This document shows, piece by piece, positions 6,392 through 14,748 of a stretch of 59,616 nucleotides of DNA; within the stretch, counting starts at the first letter, position 1, and each line of letters opens with the position of its first letter. The translations under genes and the position numbers were made by a program. The notes under the pieces are model-generated. The model did no database searches and had not been told where the DNA came from. It saw only the letters and a program-made list of their open reading frames with translations. Source of the stretch: Bacteroidota bacterium (GTDB lineage: Bacteria; Bacteroidota; Ignavibacteria; Ignavibacteriales; Melioribacteraceae); NCBI GenBank assembly GCA_023447335.1, contig JAEXOD010000010.1:1-59616 (forward strand). The letters are read 5' to 3'.

Positions 6392-6993
6392 AAAAAATAT
6401 TAATATTTGTTATACCTGTTTTAGTATTATTAACTGCTTGTAATATTGTTCAAACATATCAAAATATTACCCGACTTAAATTTAAATTGGGAAATGTTGA
6501 TAACGTAACGGTAGCCAATATTAACGTTAGCGGAAAAAGCAAATTATCTGATTTTAACCCGATGGACGTGTTAAAACTTACTTCATCCTTAACACAAGGA
6601 GAATTCCCTTTATCATTTGTAATTAATATCGAAGCTAAAAATCCGAGTGAAGGAGCTGGCGGAGGAGTAAGCGATAATAGCATTACGTTAAAATCTTTTC
6701 CGTTTAAACTTTTTATAGACGATGTTGAAACTATAAGCGGAAATATAAATGAACCGGTATATGTGCCGAGTAAAGGAGAAAACAAAATAATACCAATAAC
6801 GGTAGGATTGGATCTAAAGAAATTTTTTAAAGATAAAGGGTTGGATAAAATGGTAAATCTTGTATTGGCGTTAGGCGGAAAAAACAAAGATGCAAGTAAA
6901 ATAAAATTGGTTGTAAGACCTACAATAGGTACACCGATAGGGGATTTTAAATACCCAAATGAAATTACTGTAGTCAGTTATCAATTTAATTAA
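6388..6993 (+). CDS. Lipoprotein with LEA14-like (water-stress/Ig-like) domain
   Basis: A lipoprotein signal peptide ends in the lipobox LTAC with Cys18 as the lipidation site, so the protein is anchored in the inner or outer membrane. The remaining about 180 residues form a beta-rich domain (VTVANINVSGKSKLSDFNPMD..., FVINIEAKNPS, FPFKLFIDDVE) that resembles LEA14/WHy domains, where NP and paired short strands recur. It starts inside the stop of the oxidoreductase and is followed 14 bases later by the ROK kinase. The role is probably structural or in envelope stress; no catalytic motif is visible. Confidence 0.7.
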   Translation: MKKILIFVIPVLVLLTACNIVQTYQNITRLKFKLGNVDNVTVANINVSGKSKLSDFNPMDVLKLTSSLTQGEFPLSFVINIEAKNPSEGAGGGVSDNSITLKSFPFKLFIDDVETISGNINEPVYVPSKGENKIIPITVGLDLKKFFKDKGLDKMVNLVLALGGKNKDASKIKLVVRPTIGTPIGDFKYPNEITVVSYQFN

Positions 6994-7007
6994 TAAAAGG
7001 TTGTTAT

Positions 7008-7970
7008 ATGGGAAAGAAAGGATCGCTTGCAATAGGAGTTGATTTAGGCGGAACGAACATAAAAATTGGATTGGTAACAAAATCCGGTGAAATTGTAAAT
7101 CAGGTTTCTGTTGAAAGTAAAGCAAATAACGGACCTAAAGCGGTAATTAAACAGATAGAACACGGAATTGATAGATTATTAGAATGTGAAAAAAGAGATG
7201 TTATAGGAATAGGAATTGGTGCTCCCGGAAGTGTAACGGTCAAAAAGGGGATTGTTGAAAATCCGCCTAATTTTACTGATTGGGGAAGTGTTGCTTTAGG
7301 AAGTATTTTAAAGAAAAAACTTAAAACTGAAGTATTTGTAGAAAATGATGCAAATGCAGCGGCAATAGGAGAATTAATTTTCGGAGCAGGAAAGAAACTA
7401 AGTAGTTTTATAATGATTACTCTCGGTACCGGTTTAGGTGGAGGAATTATTTTTGATAAAAAAATATTTAGAGGTGATACGGGGGCTGCCGGTGAACTTG
7501 GTCATGTAACGATAGATTATAACGGGAATAGATGTAATTGTGGTTCAATCGGTTGTGTTGAAGCATATACAGGTAATAATTATTTTATGAATTGGGTTAA
7601 ACCTGAATTAGAAAAGCATCCACAAAGTTTGATTTATAAATTTATTGAAAACGACTTACATAAACTTACTCCTTATGCAATTCATCAAGCGGCAGAACAA
7701 GGTGATTTTTTTGCAATTGATTATATTAAACAATTAGGGAGATATGTAGGGTACGGATTGGTATCGGCAATAAATATATTGGATATAGGTAATGTTATTA
7801 TAGGAGGAGGCGTTTCAGGCTTTGGAAATTTATTGTTTGATGAAATTTTACACACGGTCAACGAACGAATATTAATTCCTAAAAAGGGAAAAATAAAAAT
7901 CATTCCTGCCATGTTTAAAAATAATGCGGGAATAATAGGAGCTTCGGCTTTGGTTTATTACCGTTTATAA
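7008..7970 (+). CDS. ROK family sugar kinase (glucokinase-like)
   Basis: The 320 residues show the full ROK signature: ATP-binding DLGGTNIK (12-19), GAPGSV (71-76), the catalytic Asp in ENDANAA (Asp114), a second phosphate loop GTGLGGG (140-146), and the zinc motif ELGH...CNCGSIGC (163-183) that shapes the sugar pocket. ROK kinases phosphorylate glucose or N-acetylhexosamines. With an AnmK gene and a phosphodiester glycosidase elsewhere in the window, an amino-sugar substrate is as likely as glucose. It sits between a lipoprotein and lptD with almost no spacing, so it is co-transcribed with envelope genes. Confidence 0.88.
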   Translation: MGKKGSLAIGVDLGGTNIKIGLVTKSGEIVNQVSVESKANNGPKAVIKQIEHGIDRLLECEKRDVIGIGIGAPGSVTVKKGIVENPPNFTDWGSVALGSILKKKLKTEVFVENDANAAAIGELIFGAGKKLSSFIMITLGTGLGGGIIFDKKIFRGDTGAAGELGHVTIDYNGNRCNCGSIGCVEAYTGNNYFMNWVKPELEKHPQSLIYKFIENDLHKLTPYAIHQAAEQGDFFAIDYIKQLGRYVGYGLVSAINILDIGNVIIGGGVSGFGNLLFDEILHTVNERILIPKKGKIKIIPAMFKNNAGIIGASALVYYRL

Positions 7971-7971
7971 T

Positions 7972-10521
7972 ATGTTTTTAAGAATGAAAGTTATAAGCGT
8001 AAAAATAATTTTTCTCTTTGTTCTTTTCTTGTATTCTAACGTGAACGGAGCAAATTTATATATTGATTCTGTAAAAGTTGATTCGGTTAGAATTGATTCC
8101 GTATCAGTTGTTGATACTTTAGATGATAACAGCCCGGATGCAGTTGTAATTGCAACCGCATCCGATTCATTGACTTTTGATGTTTCAAAAAAGTTAATGT
8201 ATTTGTATGGCAACGGAGAAATAAACTATAAACAAAGCGAACTAAAAAGCGGTTATATTAACGTAAATTTTGAAAATAATGATGTAATAGCCGAAGGGCG
8301 AATAGATACAACCAAAGGGAAAAATGAATTGGTGGAAACACCGATACTAAAAGACGGAGGAGAAACCTACGAAGGGAAAAGATTGAAGTATAATTTTAAG
8401 ACCAAACGGGGTTTCATATCTCATGCAAAAAATAGGATGCCCGATGTTAGGTACGAAGGAGATAAAGTAAAAAAGGTTGACGAACACACTTTTTTTATTG
8501 AAGACGGGATTTATACTACTTGTGATAGTGATACTCCGCATACACATTTCACAGCTCAACAAATGAAAGTAATCCATAAAGATAAAATAGTTGCAAAATG
8601 GATATTTATGTATATAGCGGGCGTTCCGTTACCAATACCTATTCCTTTTGCCGTATTTCCGAGCGAAAGCGGAAGAAGAAGCGGAATAATTATCCCCGCA
8701 TACGGAACAACGGCAGATAAGGGGCAATTTTTTAGAAATTTTGGGTATTTTTGGGCAATTAGCGATTATACGGATTTGGCTTTAACGGGTGATTATTATA
8801 CAAGAGGGGGGTACGGATTAAAAGGAAGGGGAAGATACTCAAAAAGATATAATTATAACGGAATGATTTCGGGCGGATTTAGTAAAATTCATGTAGGCGA
8901 AGAAAATGACCCTGATAGAGAAGAACGCCAAGATTGGAATTTATTTTTATATCATCAGCAAACTTTAGACCCTACGATGTCATTAAATGTAAATATGCAA
9001 TTCCTTTCTTCAACATATTATCAAAATAATAGTTTTAATACGGATGATTTATTAAATCAACAAATAATTTCAAATGCAACATTTAATAAACGTTGGGAAG
9101 AAAGCGGAAACAGTTTAACTTTGAACTATTCAAGAACTCAATATTTAAGTACCGGAAATATTAACGAAGTTTTACCAAACTTAAGTTTTAATAAAAATTT
9201 CGTTTATCCTTTTAGAGCTGACGATGCAGATGAAAGAGACTTAAAATGGTATGAGTATATAGGTTATCAATATGACGGGCGTTTTTTGAACAGAAGGAAT
9301 AAATTAAACGGAGTATTAAATATAAGGGGCGGTATTGAGCATAATTTAAGAATAAGCGCCTCACCAAAATTAGGATATTTTAACATTTCCCCAAGTATAA
9401 ATTATACCGAAAAATGGTACAATAAAAGAATTAATCAGGAATTAGTAAATAATAAAATTGTTACTAATGACGTAAACGAAATAAATTTTGTACGTTCTTT
9501 TGATTTTAGTCTTGCAGCATCTACTAAAATTTACGGAATGCTTCCTATTAACGGTTTAGGTATTGATGCTTTTAGGCATACTGTTACGCCTAATTTATCT
9601 TATAACTATGCACCTGATTTTTCAACAGATTTTTGGGGATATTATGGTTCGGTTATTGATAGTACCGGTAGAATAATAAGGTATGATAAATTTAATAATG
9701 AAGTTTTTGGGGGTAGCGGTAGTTCGGAACGACAAGCGATTAGCTTATCGATCGGAAATATTTTTGAATTAAAAACTTTGAAGGATATGACCGATACAAC
9801 TTCCCAAGCTCAAAAAATTACTCTGCTAAATCTAAACGCCGGATTATCCTATAATTTTGCTGCCGATTCTTTAAAACTATCTGACCTAAATTTATATTAT
9901 AGGACACAAATAGGAGAATATTTTAGTTTTTCGGGAAATATGAATTATACTTTTTACAAGTATATTAACGGACGACCGATAAATAAGTTTTTACTAAATG
10001 AAGGGGAAGGATTTATGAGATTAACTAATTTTAGTATCTCATTAGGTACAGATTTAACCCCAGAGAAAATTTTTGGTAAAAAAGAAGTTAAAAGAGATAA
10101 AGAAAGCAAAGAAGAAGAGGAAGAAGAAGTATTCATGAAACAGTCTGATTATATTGCTTTATATAATGAACAACCTGCTGATTTCACGATTCCATGGACA
10201 TTAGGATTATCCTTAAGTTATAATATTAATAAAAGAGATCAAGATAATATATATAAATCTTTTGGGATGACGATGAGAAGCAGTTTGAGTATTTCCGAAA
10301 AATGGAAACTTACAATTAACGGTAATTACGATTTTATTGAAAAAGAAATAACTGCTCCTCAAATTACGATAAATAGAGATTTACATTGCTGGGAAATGAA
10401 TTTTTCATGGATACCGATTGGTAGATATAGGGGATTTAATTTTGAAATTAGGATGAAAGCTCCTCAACTACGGGATATTAAAGTTACAAAGTCAAAGGGT
10501 ATTTATAGCGGATTAAGGTAA
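7972..10521 (+). CDS. lptD: LPS-assembly outer-membrane protein LptD (OstA)
   Basis: An 849-residue protein with a signal peptide, an LptA/OstA-like beta-jellyroll (about residues 60-200: GNGEINYKQSELKSG, VETPILKDGGETYEGKRLKYNF), then a long barrel region rich in alternating aromatic strands (about 230 to the end). LptD inserts lipopolysaccharide in the outer leaflet together with LptE; no lptE is recognised here. The start follows the previous stop by one base; ATG 7984 is an equally good start. A charged loop with six consecutive Glu lies at about 702-720. Its presence shows an LPS-bearing outer membrane. Confidence 0.85.
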   Translation: MFLRMKVISVKIIFLFVLFLYSNVNGANLYIDSVKVDSVRIDSVSVVDTLDDNSPDAVVIATASDSLTFDVSKKLMYLYGNGEINYKQSELKSGYINVNFENNDVIAEGRIDTTKGKNELVETPILKDGGETYEGKRLKYNFKTKRGFISHAKNRMPDVRYEGDKVKKVDEHTFFIEDGIYTTCDSDTPHTHFTAQQMKVIHKDKIVAKWIFMYIAGVPLPIPIPFAVFPSESGRRSGIIIPAYGTTADKGQFFRNFGYFWAISDYTDLALTGDYYTRGGYGLKGRGRYSKRYNYNGMISGGFSKIHVGEENDPDREERQDWNLFLYHQQTLDPTMSLNVNMQFLSSTYYQNNSFNTDDLLNQQIISNATFNKRWEESGNSLTLNYSRTQYLSTGNINEVLPNLSFNKNFVYPFRADDADERDLKWYEYIGYQYDGRFLNRRNKLNGVLNIRGGIEHNLRISASPKLGYFNISPSINYTEKWYNKRINQELVNNKIVTNDVNEINFVRSFDFSLAASTKIYGMLPINGLGIDAFRHTVTPNLSYNYAPDFSTDFWGYYGSVIDSTGRIIRYDKFNNEVFGGSGSSERQAISLSIGNIFELKTLKDMTDTTSQAQKITLLNLNAGLSYNFAADSLKLSDLNLYYRTQIGEYFSFSGNMNYTFYKYINGRPINKFLLNEGEGFMRLTNFSISLGTDLTPEKIFGKKEVKRDKESKEEEEEEVFMKQSDYIALYNEQPADFTIPWTLGLSLSYNINKRDQDNIYKSFGMTMRSSLSISEKWKLTINGNYDFIEKEITAPQITINRDLHCWEMNFSWIPIGRYRGFNFEIRMKAPQLRDIKVTKSKGIYSGLR

Positions 10522-10523
10522 TA

Positions 10524-10982
10524 ATGAAAAAACGTTTTTTAATTGACGGGAATAATTTATTACATAAAATCCCGACTCTCTCAAAAAATAACGATTCGGA
10601 TAATAGACTATCACTAGCATTAAGGTTAGATAGCTATTTTATGGGTAAAAATATTAATTGCACGATAGTTTTTGACGGACATAGAAAAGATACAATCAGA
10701 ACTAATAAAATACGAATTGAGTATTCCGGTAGTTTGACGGCAGACGATATAATTAGGACTGAAATAGAGAGAGCAAAAAACACAAAACTACTTACAGTAA
10801 TTTCTTCAGATACAGGAATTACAGATTTGGCGAAAGTATGTTCTTGCGAAATTATAAAAAGTGAAGATTTTTCAAAAATGTTACATCATAATAATAAAAA
10901 TCCTGAATTTATTGAATCAAAAATTATTGACAATTTAAAGAAAAACGATTGGGTTAAATTATTCGAAAAAGGTAAAAAATGA
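10524..10982 (+). CDS. NYN-domain (PIN-like) RNase, YacP-like
   Basis: The 152-residue protein opens with FLIDGNNLLHK (5-15), the metal-binding Asp signature of NYN/PIN nucleases, followed by VFDGHRKD, IRIEYSGS and TADDIIRTEI, and a later Asp in VISSDTGITDLAK. Members of this family (Rae1/YacP type) cleave RNA, some at the ribosome. The set of acidic residues looks complete. It starts two bases after lptD and ends in an ATGA overlap with the serine hydrolase gene. Substrate unknown. Confidence 0.8.
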   Translation: MKKRFLIDGNNLLHKIPTLSKNNDSDNRLSLALRLDSYFMGKNINCTIVFDGHRKDTIRTNKIRIEYSGSLTADDIIRTEIERAKNTKLLTVISSDTGITDLAKVCSCEIIKSEDFSKMLHHNNKNPEFIESKIIDNLKKNDWVKLFEKGKK

Positions 10983-11869
10983 TTAGATTAATTTTTGCAA
11001 TATTGATAATATTTATTAATTATTTGAGATTAGATGCTATGGATAACGAATTAGTGAAAAAGCAGATTGAGGAGTACTTGAGTACGCAAAAGGGAGTTTT
11101 TGCAGTTGCGTTTATGGAATTAAATAATTCGGAAAATCAAATATTAATTAACGAAAAAGAAATCTTCCACGCTGCAAGTACAATGAAAACTCCTGTTATG
11201 GCAGAATTAATGAAACAAGTTGACGAAGGAAAACTTAACTTAGGCGATTCTATTCTTGTAAAAAACGAATTCAAAAGTATTGTAGACGGTTCTTTATATA
11301 GTATGGATTTAGGAAGAGACTCGGGAGAAAAGTTTTATAATTTAATTGGAAAAAATGCCACAATTTATGATTTAACTGTGGACATGATAATTAATAGTAG
11401 TAACTTAGCAACTAATATATTAATTGAAAAAGTAGATGCAAAAAAAGTTACGGAATTAATGAGAAAGATCGGTGCAAACAATATTCAAGTACTAAGAGGT
11501 GTTGAGGATTCAAAAGCCTTTGAGTTAGGTCTAAACAACGTTACTTCGGCATTTGACATGTTAAAAATATACGAGGCTATTTATTTTAATAAAATTGCTT
11601 CTAAACAAAGCTGTGATATTATGATTGACATACTAAAAAAACAAAATCATAATGAAATTATTCCTGAAGGTTTACCAAAGAGTGTGAAAGTAGCACATAA
11701 AACCGGAACAATTGATAGAGTTGTACACGATTGTGCCATTGTTTATCCTGAAACCGGAAGAGATTATATATTAATTTATTTATCTAAGCAAGTCGAATCT
11801 AATGATGTTTCACAAAACATTGGAGCGGAAATATCTAAAATTATCTATAATGCGTTAATAGGTGAATAG
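10979..11869 (+). CDS. Exported serine hydrolase, class A beta-lactamase/PBP-like
   Basis: After an N-terminal signal segment (about 1-20) the protein shows the serine-transpeptidase triad: SxxK as S67-TM-K70, an SxN-type motif SSN at about 140-142, and KTG near 241-243. The length (296 aa) fits the Beta-lactamase2 family. An E-x-x-L-N string occurs (FELGLNN), which in true class A enzymes carries the deacylating Glu, so a beta-lactamase is possible. In this envelope operon a peptidoglycan or ester hydrolase role is equally plausible. The start overlaps the previous stop (ATGA). Confidence 0.75.
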   Translation: MIRLIFAILIIFINYLRLDAMDNELVKKQIEEYLSTQKGVFAVAFMELNNSENQILINEKEIFHAASTMKTPVMAELMKQVDEGKLNLGDSILVKNEFKSIVDGSLYSMDLGRDSGEKFYNLIGKNATIYDLTVDMIINSSNLATNILIEKVDAKKVTELMRKIGANNIQVLRGVEDSKAFELGLNNVTSAFDMLKIYEAIYFNKIASKQSCDIMIDILKKQNHNEIIPEGLPKSVKVAHKTGTIDRVVHDCAIVYPETGRDYILIYLSKQVESNDVSQNIGAEISKIIYNALIGE

Positions 11870-11870
11870 A

Positions 11871-12389
11871 ATGAAATATTTGTTTTTGGGTGATTCGATA
11901 ACCGAAGGGTTTAATGTAAAAAGCTTTTTACCGGAATATGATATTGATAATAAAGGCGTTTCCGGGGATAGTACAATAGAAACTTTAAGTTTAATAGGCT
12001 CTATAGATTTTAGCATATCTTATGATAAAATATTTTTGTGTATCGGAACAAATGATTTGGCAAGAAAAAGAAGCATTAAAGAAATAGGGGCAAACATAGT
12101 TAAGATTGTAACTTTATTACATGAAAAAACTCCAAATTCGAAAATATTTGTTCATTCAATTTTCCCGACAAGGGAAAACTCTCCTAGACCGATTGAGACT
12201 ATACTGCGTTTAAATGTTACAATACTCTCACTAAGTTACACATATAATTTTAATTTTATAAATTCATTTTTTTGTTTTACTGACGAAGATACTCAATTAA
12301 AAGAAGAATTTACAGAAGACGGATTACACCTTACTAATTTAGCTTATAAAACATGGGCAGATATAATAAGACAATATTTGGAAAACTGA
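11871..12389 (+). CDS. SGNH/GDSL-type esterase
   Basis: ATG 11871 is chosen over the upstream GTG 11862 because GGTGA at 11861-11865 is a ribosome site with correct spacing and because the protein then starts MKYLFLGDSITEG. All SGNH blocks are present: GDSIT (catalytic Ser), GVSGDST (Gly), GTNDLA (Asn) and DGLHLT (Asp/His). No signal peptide is seen, so it is cytoplasmic. Such enzymes remove acyl or acetyl groups from sugars, lipids or peptidoglycan. The next gene starts at its stop codon. Confidence 0.82.
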   Translation: MKYLFLGDSITEGFNVKSFLPEYDIDNKGVSGDSTIETLSLIGSIDFSISYDKIFLCIGTNDLARKRSIKEIGANIVKIVTLLHEKTPNSKIFVHSIFPTRENSPRPIETILRLNVTILSLSYTYNFNFINSFFCFTDEDTQLKEEFTEDGLHLTNLAYKTWADIIRQYLEN

Positions 12390-13768
12390 TGAAAAAAATA
12401 GAATTGCTTTTAATTTTATTATTATTTGCAGTTAATTTATTGGCTATTGATACAGTTGCCGTAAAAACCATAGGAAACGGTATAGTTTATTATCACCTTA
12501 AAACCGAAGAACCTAACAATATTTATATTCTTAAAGCTGATTTAAAAGATAATAATAATGTTAATCTTACCATAGCAAATGAAAGAATCGGGAATAAAGG
12601 TGCTACCGTTAATGAGATGAGCAGAGAATTAACCAAAAAAGCATTTGTTTTTGCGGGTGTTAATGCCGATTTTTTCGGTGGTTCACCATATCAGTTTGAA
12701 AACAGTATGATTATTAATGGGGAGTTCGCCAAAGGCGTTAACATCGGTAGAAGCTTATTTGCAATTACGTCTGAAAAAAAACTTTATATTGATACAATAA
12801 AATTTAGCGGATATTTAGAAATAGGCGATAAAAAAATAAAAATCAATACATTAAATCATTCTGAAGGGGATGTTAAATTATTCAATCGTTTTTATAATTT
12901 AGAAACTAAAATTAGGGATAAGGAAGTTGCTGTTTTACTAAAACCGGCGGAAAGTCTTAAACTGAATAAGCCTACAAAATTTATAATTAAAAGTGTATTC
13001 GATAAACAAACTCCAAAATTTCTTTTCTCTGATAGATGTTTAGCAATATTACCAAAAGAAGTAATAGAAAAGGAACCATTAAAACTAAATGATACAATAA
13101 AAGTATTTTTGGGTACAAACCCCAGTATTGAGAATGTTAAACAGATGATTGGGGGTTTGCCAAAAATATTAGTACAAGGTGAGACAATAAAAGAGTTTGC
13201 CGGCAGAGAAGGTATAGATAATAAAGGTTTTTTTAGTAAAAATCCGAGAACGGCTATCGGATTTGATCAAGAACAACAAACACTTTATATTGTTGCCGTT
13301 GACGGAAGAGACAGTAAAAACAGTGTTGGATTAACTTTACCCGAATTATCGTTATATATGAAAGGATTGGGGTGTTACGAGGCATTAAACTTTGACGGTG
13401 GTGGTTCCACTACAATGGTATTGCGAGATAGCACGGTGAATAAACCGACTGATTTTACGGGAGAAAGGGCTGTAAATAATGCACTTTTCCTATGTTCAGA
13501 CGTTATTAACCCCGAGTTGTTTAGTTCGATAAAAGTGTATTGTGATAAAAATACATTGCGTTTAAATGAAAATGTTGAGTTAAAGATCGAAGTTATCGAT
13601 ATTCTGGGTTTTAAATCAAATTTAAATTCAGAATTACTAAATTTTGAATACGATAAGGAATTTTGTATTATAGCAGAAAACAAAATAAAAGTTATTAAAG
13701 AAGGGGCTATTTTAATAAAATGGTCATTTGGGAAATTTAACGGTGAATTAAATTTAACTATTGAATAA
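12389..13768 (+). CDS. Exported phosphodiester glycosidase family (NAGPA/DUF2233) protein
   Basis: ATG 12389 overlaps the previous stop (TGATG) and opens a signal peptide (MKKIELLLILLLFAVNLLA); an upstream ATG at 12353 lies inside the esterase gene and is rejected. The domain motifs are clear: VNADFF, NPRTAIGFD, VDGRDS, LTLPELSLYMKGLGCYEALN and DGGGST. NAGPA-type enzymes cleave GlcNAc from phosphodiester-linked glycans and, in bacteria, act on wall polymers or lipid-linked sugars. The C-terminal about 95 residues form an extra beta domain. It probably acts in the periplasm on envelope glycans. Confidence 0.82.
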   Translation: MKKIELLLILLLFAVNLLAIDTVAVKTIGNGIVYYHLKTEEPNNIYILKADLKDNNNVNLTIANERIGNKGATVNEMSRELTKKAFVFAGVNADFFGGSPYQFENSMIINGEFAKGVNIGRSLFAITSEKKLYIDTIKFSGYLEIGDKKIKINTLNHSEGDVKLFNRFYNLETKIRDKEVAVLLKPAESLKLNKPTKFIIKSVFDKQTPKFLFSDRCLAILPKEVIEKEPLKLNDTIKVFLGTNPSIENVKQMIGGLPKILVQGETIKEFAGREGIDNKGFFSKNPRTAIGFDQEQQTLYIVAVDGRDSKNSVGLTLPELSLYMKGLGCYEALNFDGGGSTTMVLRDSTVNKPTDFTGERAVNNALFLCSDVINPELFSSIKVYCDKNTLRLNENVELKIEVIDILGFKSNLNSELLNFEYDKEFCIIAENKIKVIKEGAILIKWSFGKFNGELNLTIE

Positions 13769-13777
13769 AGAGGATTT

Positions 13778-14011
13778 ATGCAAAAGAATAAGTTTACCAT
13801 ACCAATTACATTCAGCGGAACTGTTAGGGTATTAAGTTTTTTTATACTAATTTATATAATTGATTTTATTCTTGCATTAAAAGATTTTGATACTAAAACT
13901 AAATGGAATTTAATATTTATAATAGGCGGTATCGAAATTTTATTTTTCTTTTCAATTACGAAAATAATTAACTTATTGATTAAACTTAATAAATATTTCG
14001 AGAATAGGTAA
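13778..14011 (+). CDS. Small two-helix membrane protein
   Basis: This 77-residue protein has two hydrophobic segments (about 19-33, VLSFFILIYIIDFIL; about 47-69, LIFIIGGIEILFFFSI) and short polar ends. An AGAGGA ribosome site precedes the ATG. Its stop overlaps the ATG of the TPR gene (TAATG). I do not recognise a family. Coupling suggests it works with the TPR protein or the glycosidase. Confidence 0.65.
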   Translation: MQKNKFTIPITFSGTVRVLSFFILIYIIDFILALKDFDTKTKWNLIFIIGGIEILFFFSITKIINLLIKLNKYFENR

Positions 14012-14721
14012 TGAATAATAGATTTTTTATTATATTAATTTTATTATCAAATTTAATTTTTGCTCAGAAGGAAGATTATTATATTCATTTTTCAAAGGCT
14101 TATAATAAGTTTGATAAAAAGGATTTGTGGGGCTCTGTAAAGGAGTATTCCAAATATTTAGATAAAATAAAAACAGATCCCGATGCCTATTATAATAGAG
14201 GAATCGCTTATTTTGAACTAGGGGAGTATTTTTTATCAATTGCCGATTATGACACAACATTAGCAATAGACTCTACTTATTATCCGGCTATATTTAATAG
14301 GGGAAATTCAAAACTATATAGCGGTGATTATTTCGGTGCGGTTAAAGATTTTACGCTATATCTTAGCTATGATAATGCAAATTTACTAGCATACTCTAAC
14401 CGAGCCCATTCCTACGGTAAATTAGGCAAATATAAAGAAGCTCTTGATGATTTTAACTATGTTCTAAAGCAAGATAAAGACGATATTTTAACTTATTTTT
14501 ATCGCGGAATTACTTACGATAATTTAAAACAATATGATAAAGCTATACAAGATTATAATAGAGTTCTAAATAATACACCGATTTTTGCCGAAGGATTTTT
14601 TGAAAGGGCACTTAGTAAATTTAGTCTATTAGACTTTGCAGGAGGATGCAGCGATTTAAGAAAGGCTAAAAGTCTTGGTTTTGAAAGGGCTGCTGATTTG
14701 GAAAAAGTATTTTGCAAATAA
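14011..14721 (+). CDS. Exported TPR-repeat protein
   Basis: The 236-residue protein has a signal peptide (MNNRFFIILILLSNLIFA) and then about five 34-residue TPR units (AYYNRGIAYFELGEY..., AIFNRGNSKLYSGDY..., AYSNRAHSYGKLGKY..., TYFYRGITYDNLKQY..., FFERALSKFSLLDF). TPRs are protein-binding scaffolds; in the periplasm they often serve secretion or envelope complexes. It is the last gene of the plus-strand cluster and ends one base before a terminator. Confidence 0.78.
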   Translation: MNNRFFIILILLSNLIFAQKEDYYIHFSKAYNKFDKKDLWGSVKEYSKYLDKIKTDPDAYYNRGIAYFELGEYFLSIADYDTTLAIDSTYYPAIFNRGNSKLYSGDYFGAVKDFTLYLSYDNANLLAYSNRAHSYGKLGKYKEALDDFNYVLKQDKDDILTYFYRGITYDNLKQYDKAIQDYNRVLNNTPIFAEGFFERALSKFSLLDFAGGCSDLRKAKSLGFERAADLEKVFCK

Positions 14722-14748
14722 AAAAAAGCCCTTTTCAGGGCTTTTTTT
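14722..14748. terminator. Bidirectional terminator between convergent genes
   Basis: AAAAAAGCCC and GGGCTTTTTT form a perfect stem over a TTTTCA loop. A-runs and T-runs on both sides let it end transcription from the TPR gene (+) and the chemoreceptor gene (-), whose stop codon lies directly beside it. Confidence 0.9.

Noticed and set aside
6459..6887. 142-codon minus-strand frame opposite the lipoprotein gene
   Set aside because: The plus-strand gene has a lipobox, start coupling and domain match; the reverse frame has none.
10979..11869. Antibiotic-resistance beta-lactamase
   Set aside because: The SxxK, SxN and KTG motifs fit a broad family, and the operon context favours an envelope hydrolase; resistance cannot be claimed from sequence.
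13375..13800. 141-codon minus-strand frame opposite the phosphodiester glycosidase C-terminus
   Set aside because: Antisense shadow of a gene with strong NAGPA motifs.
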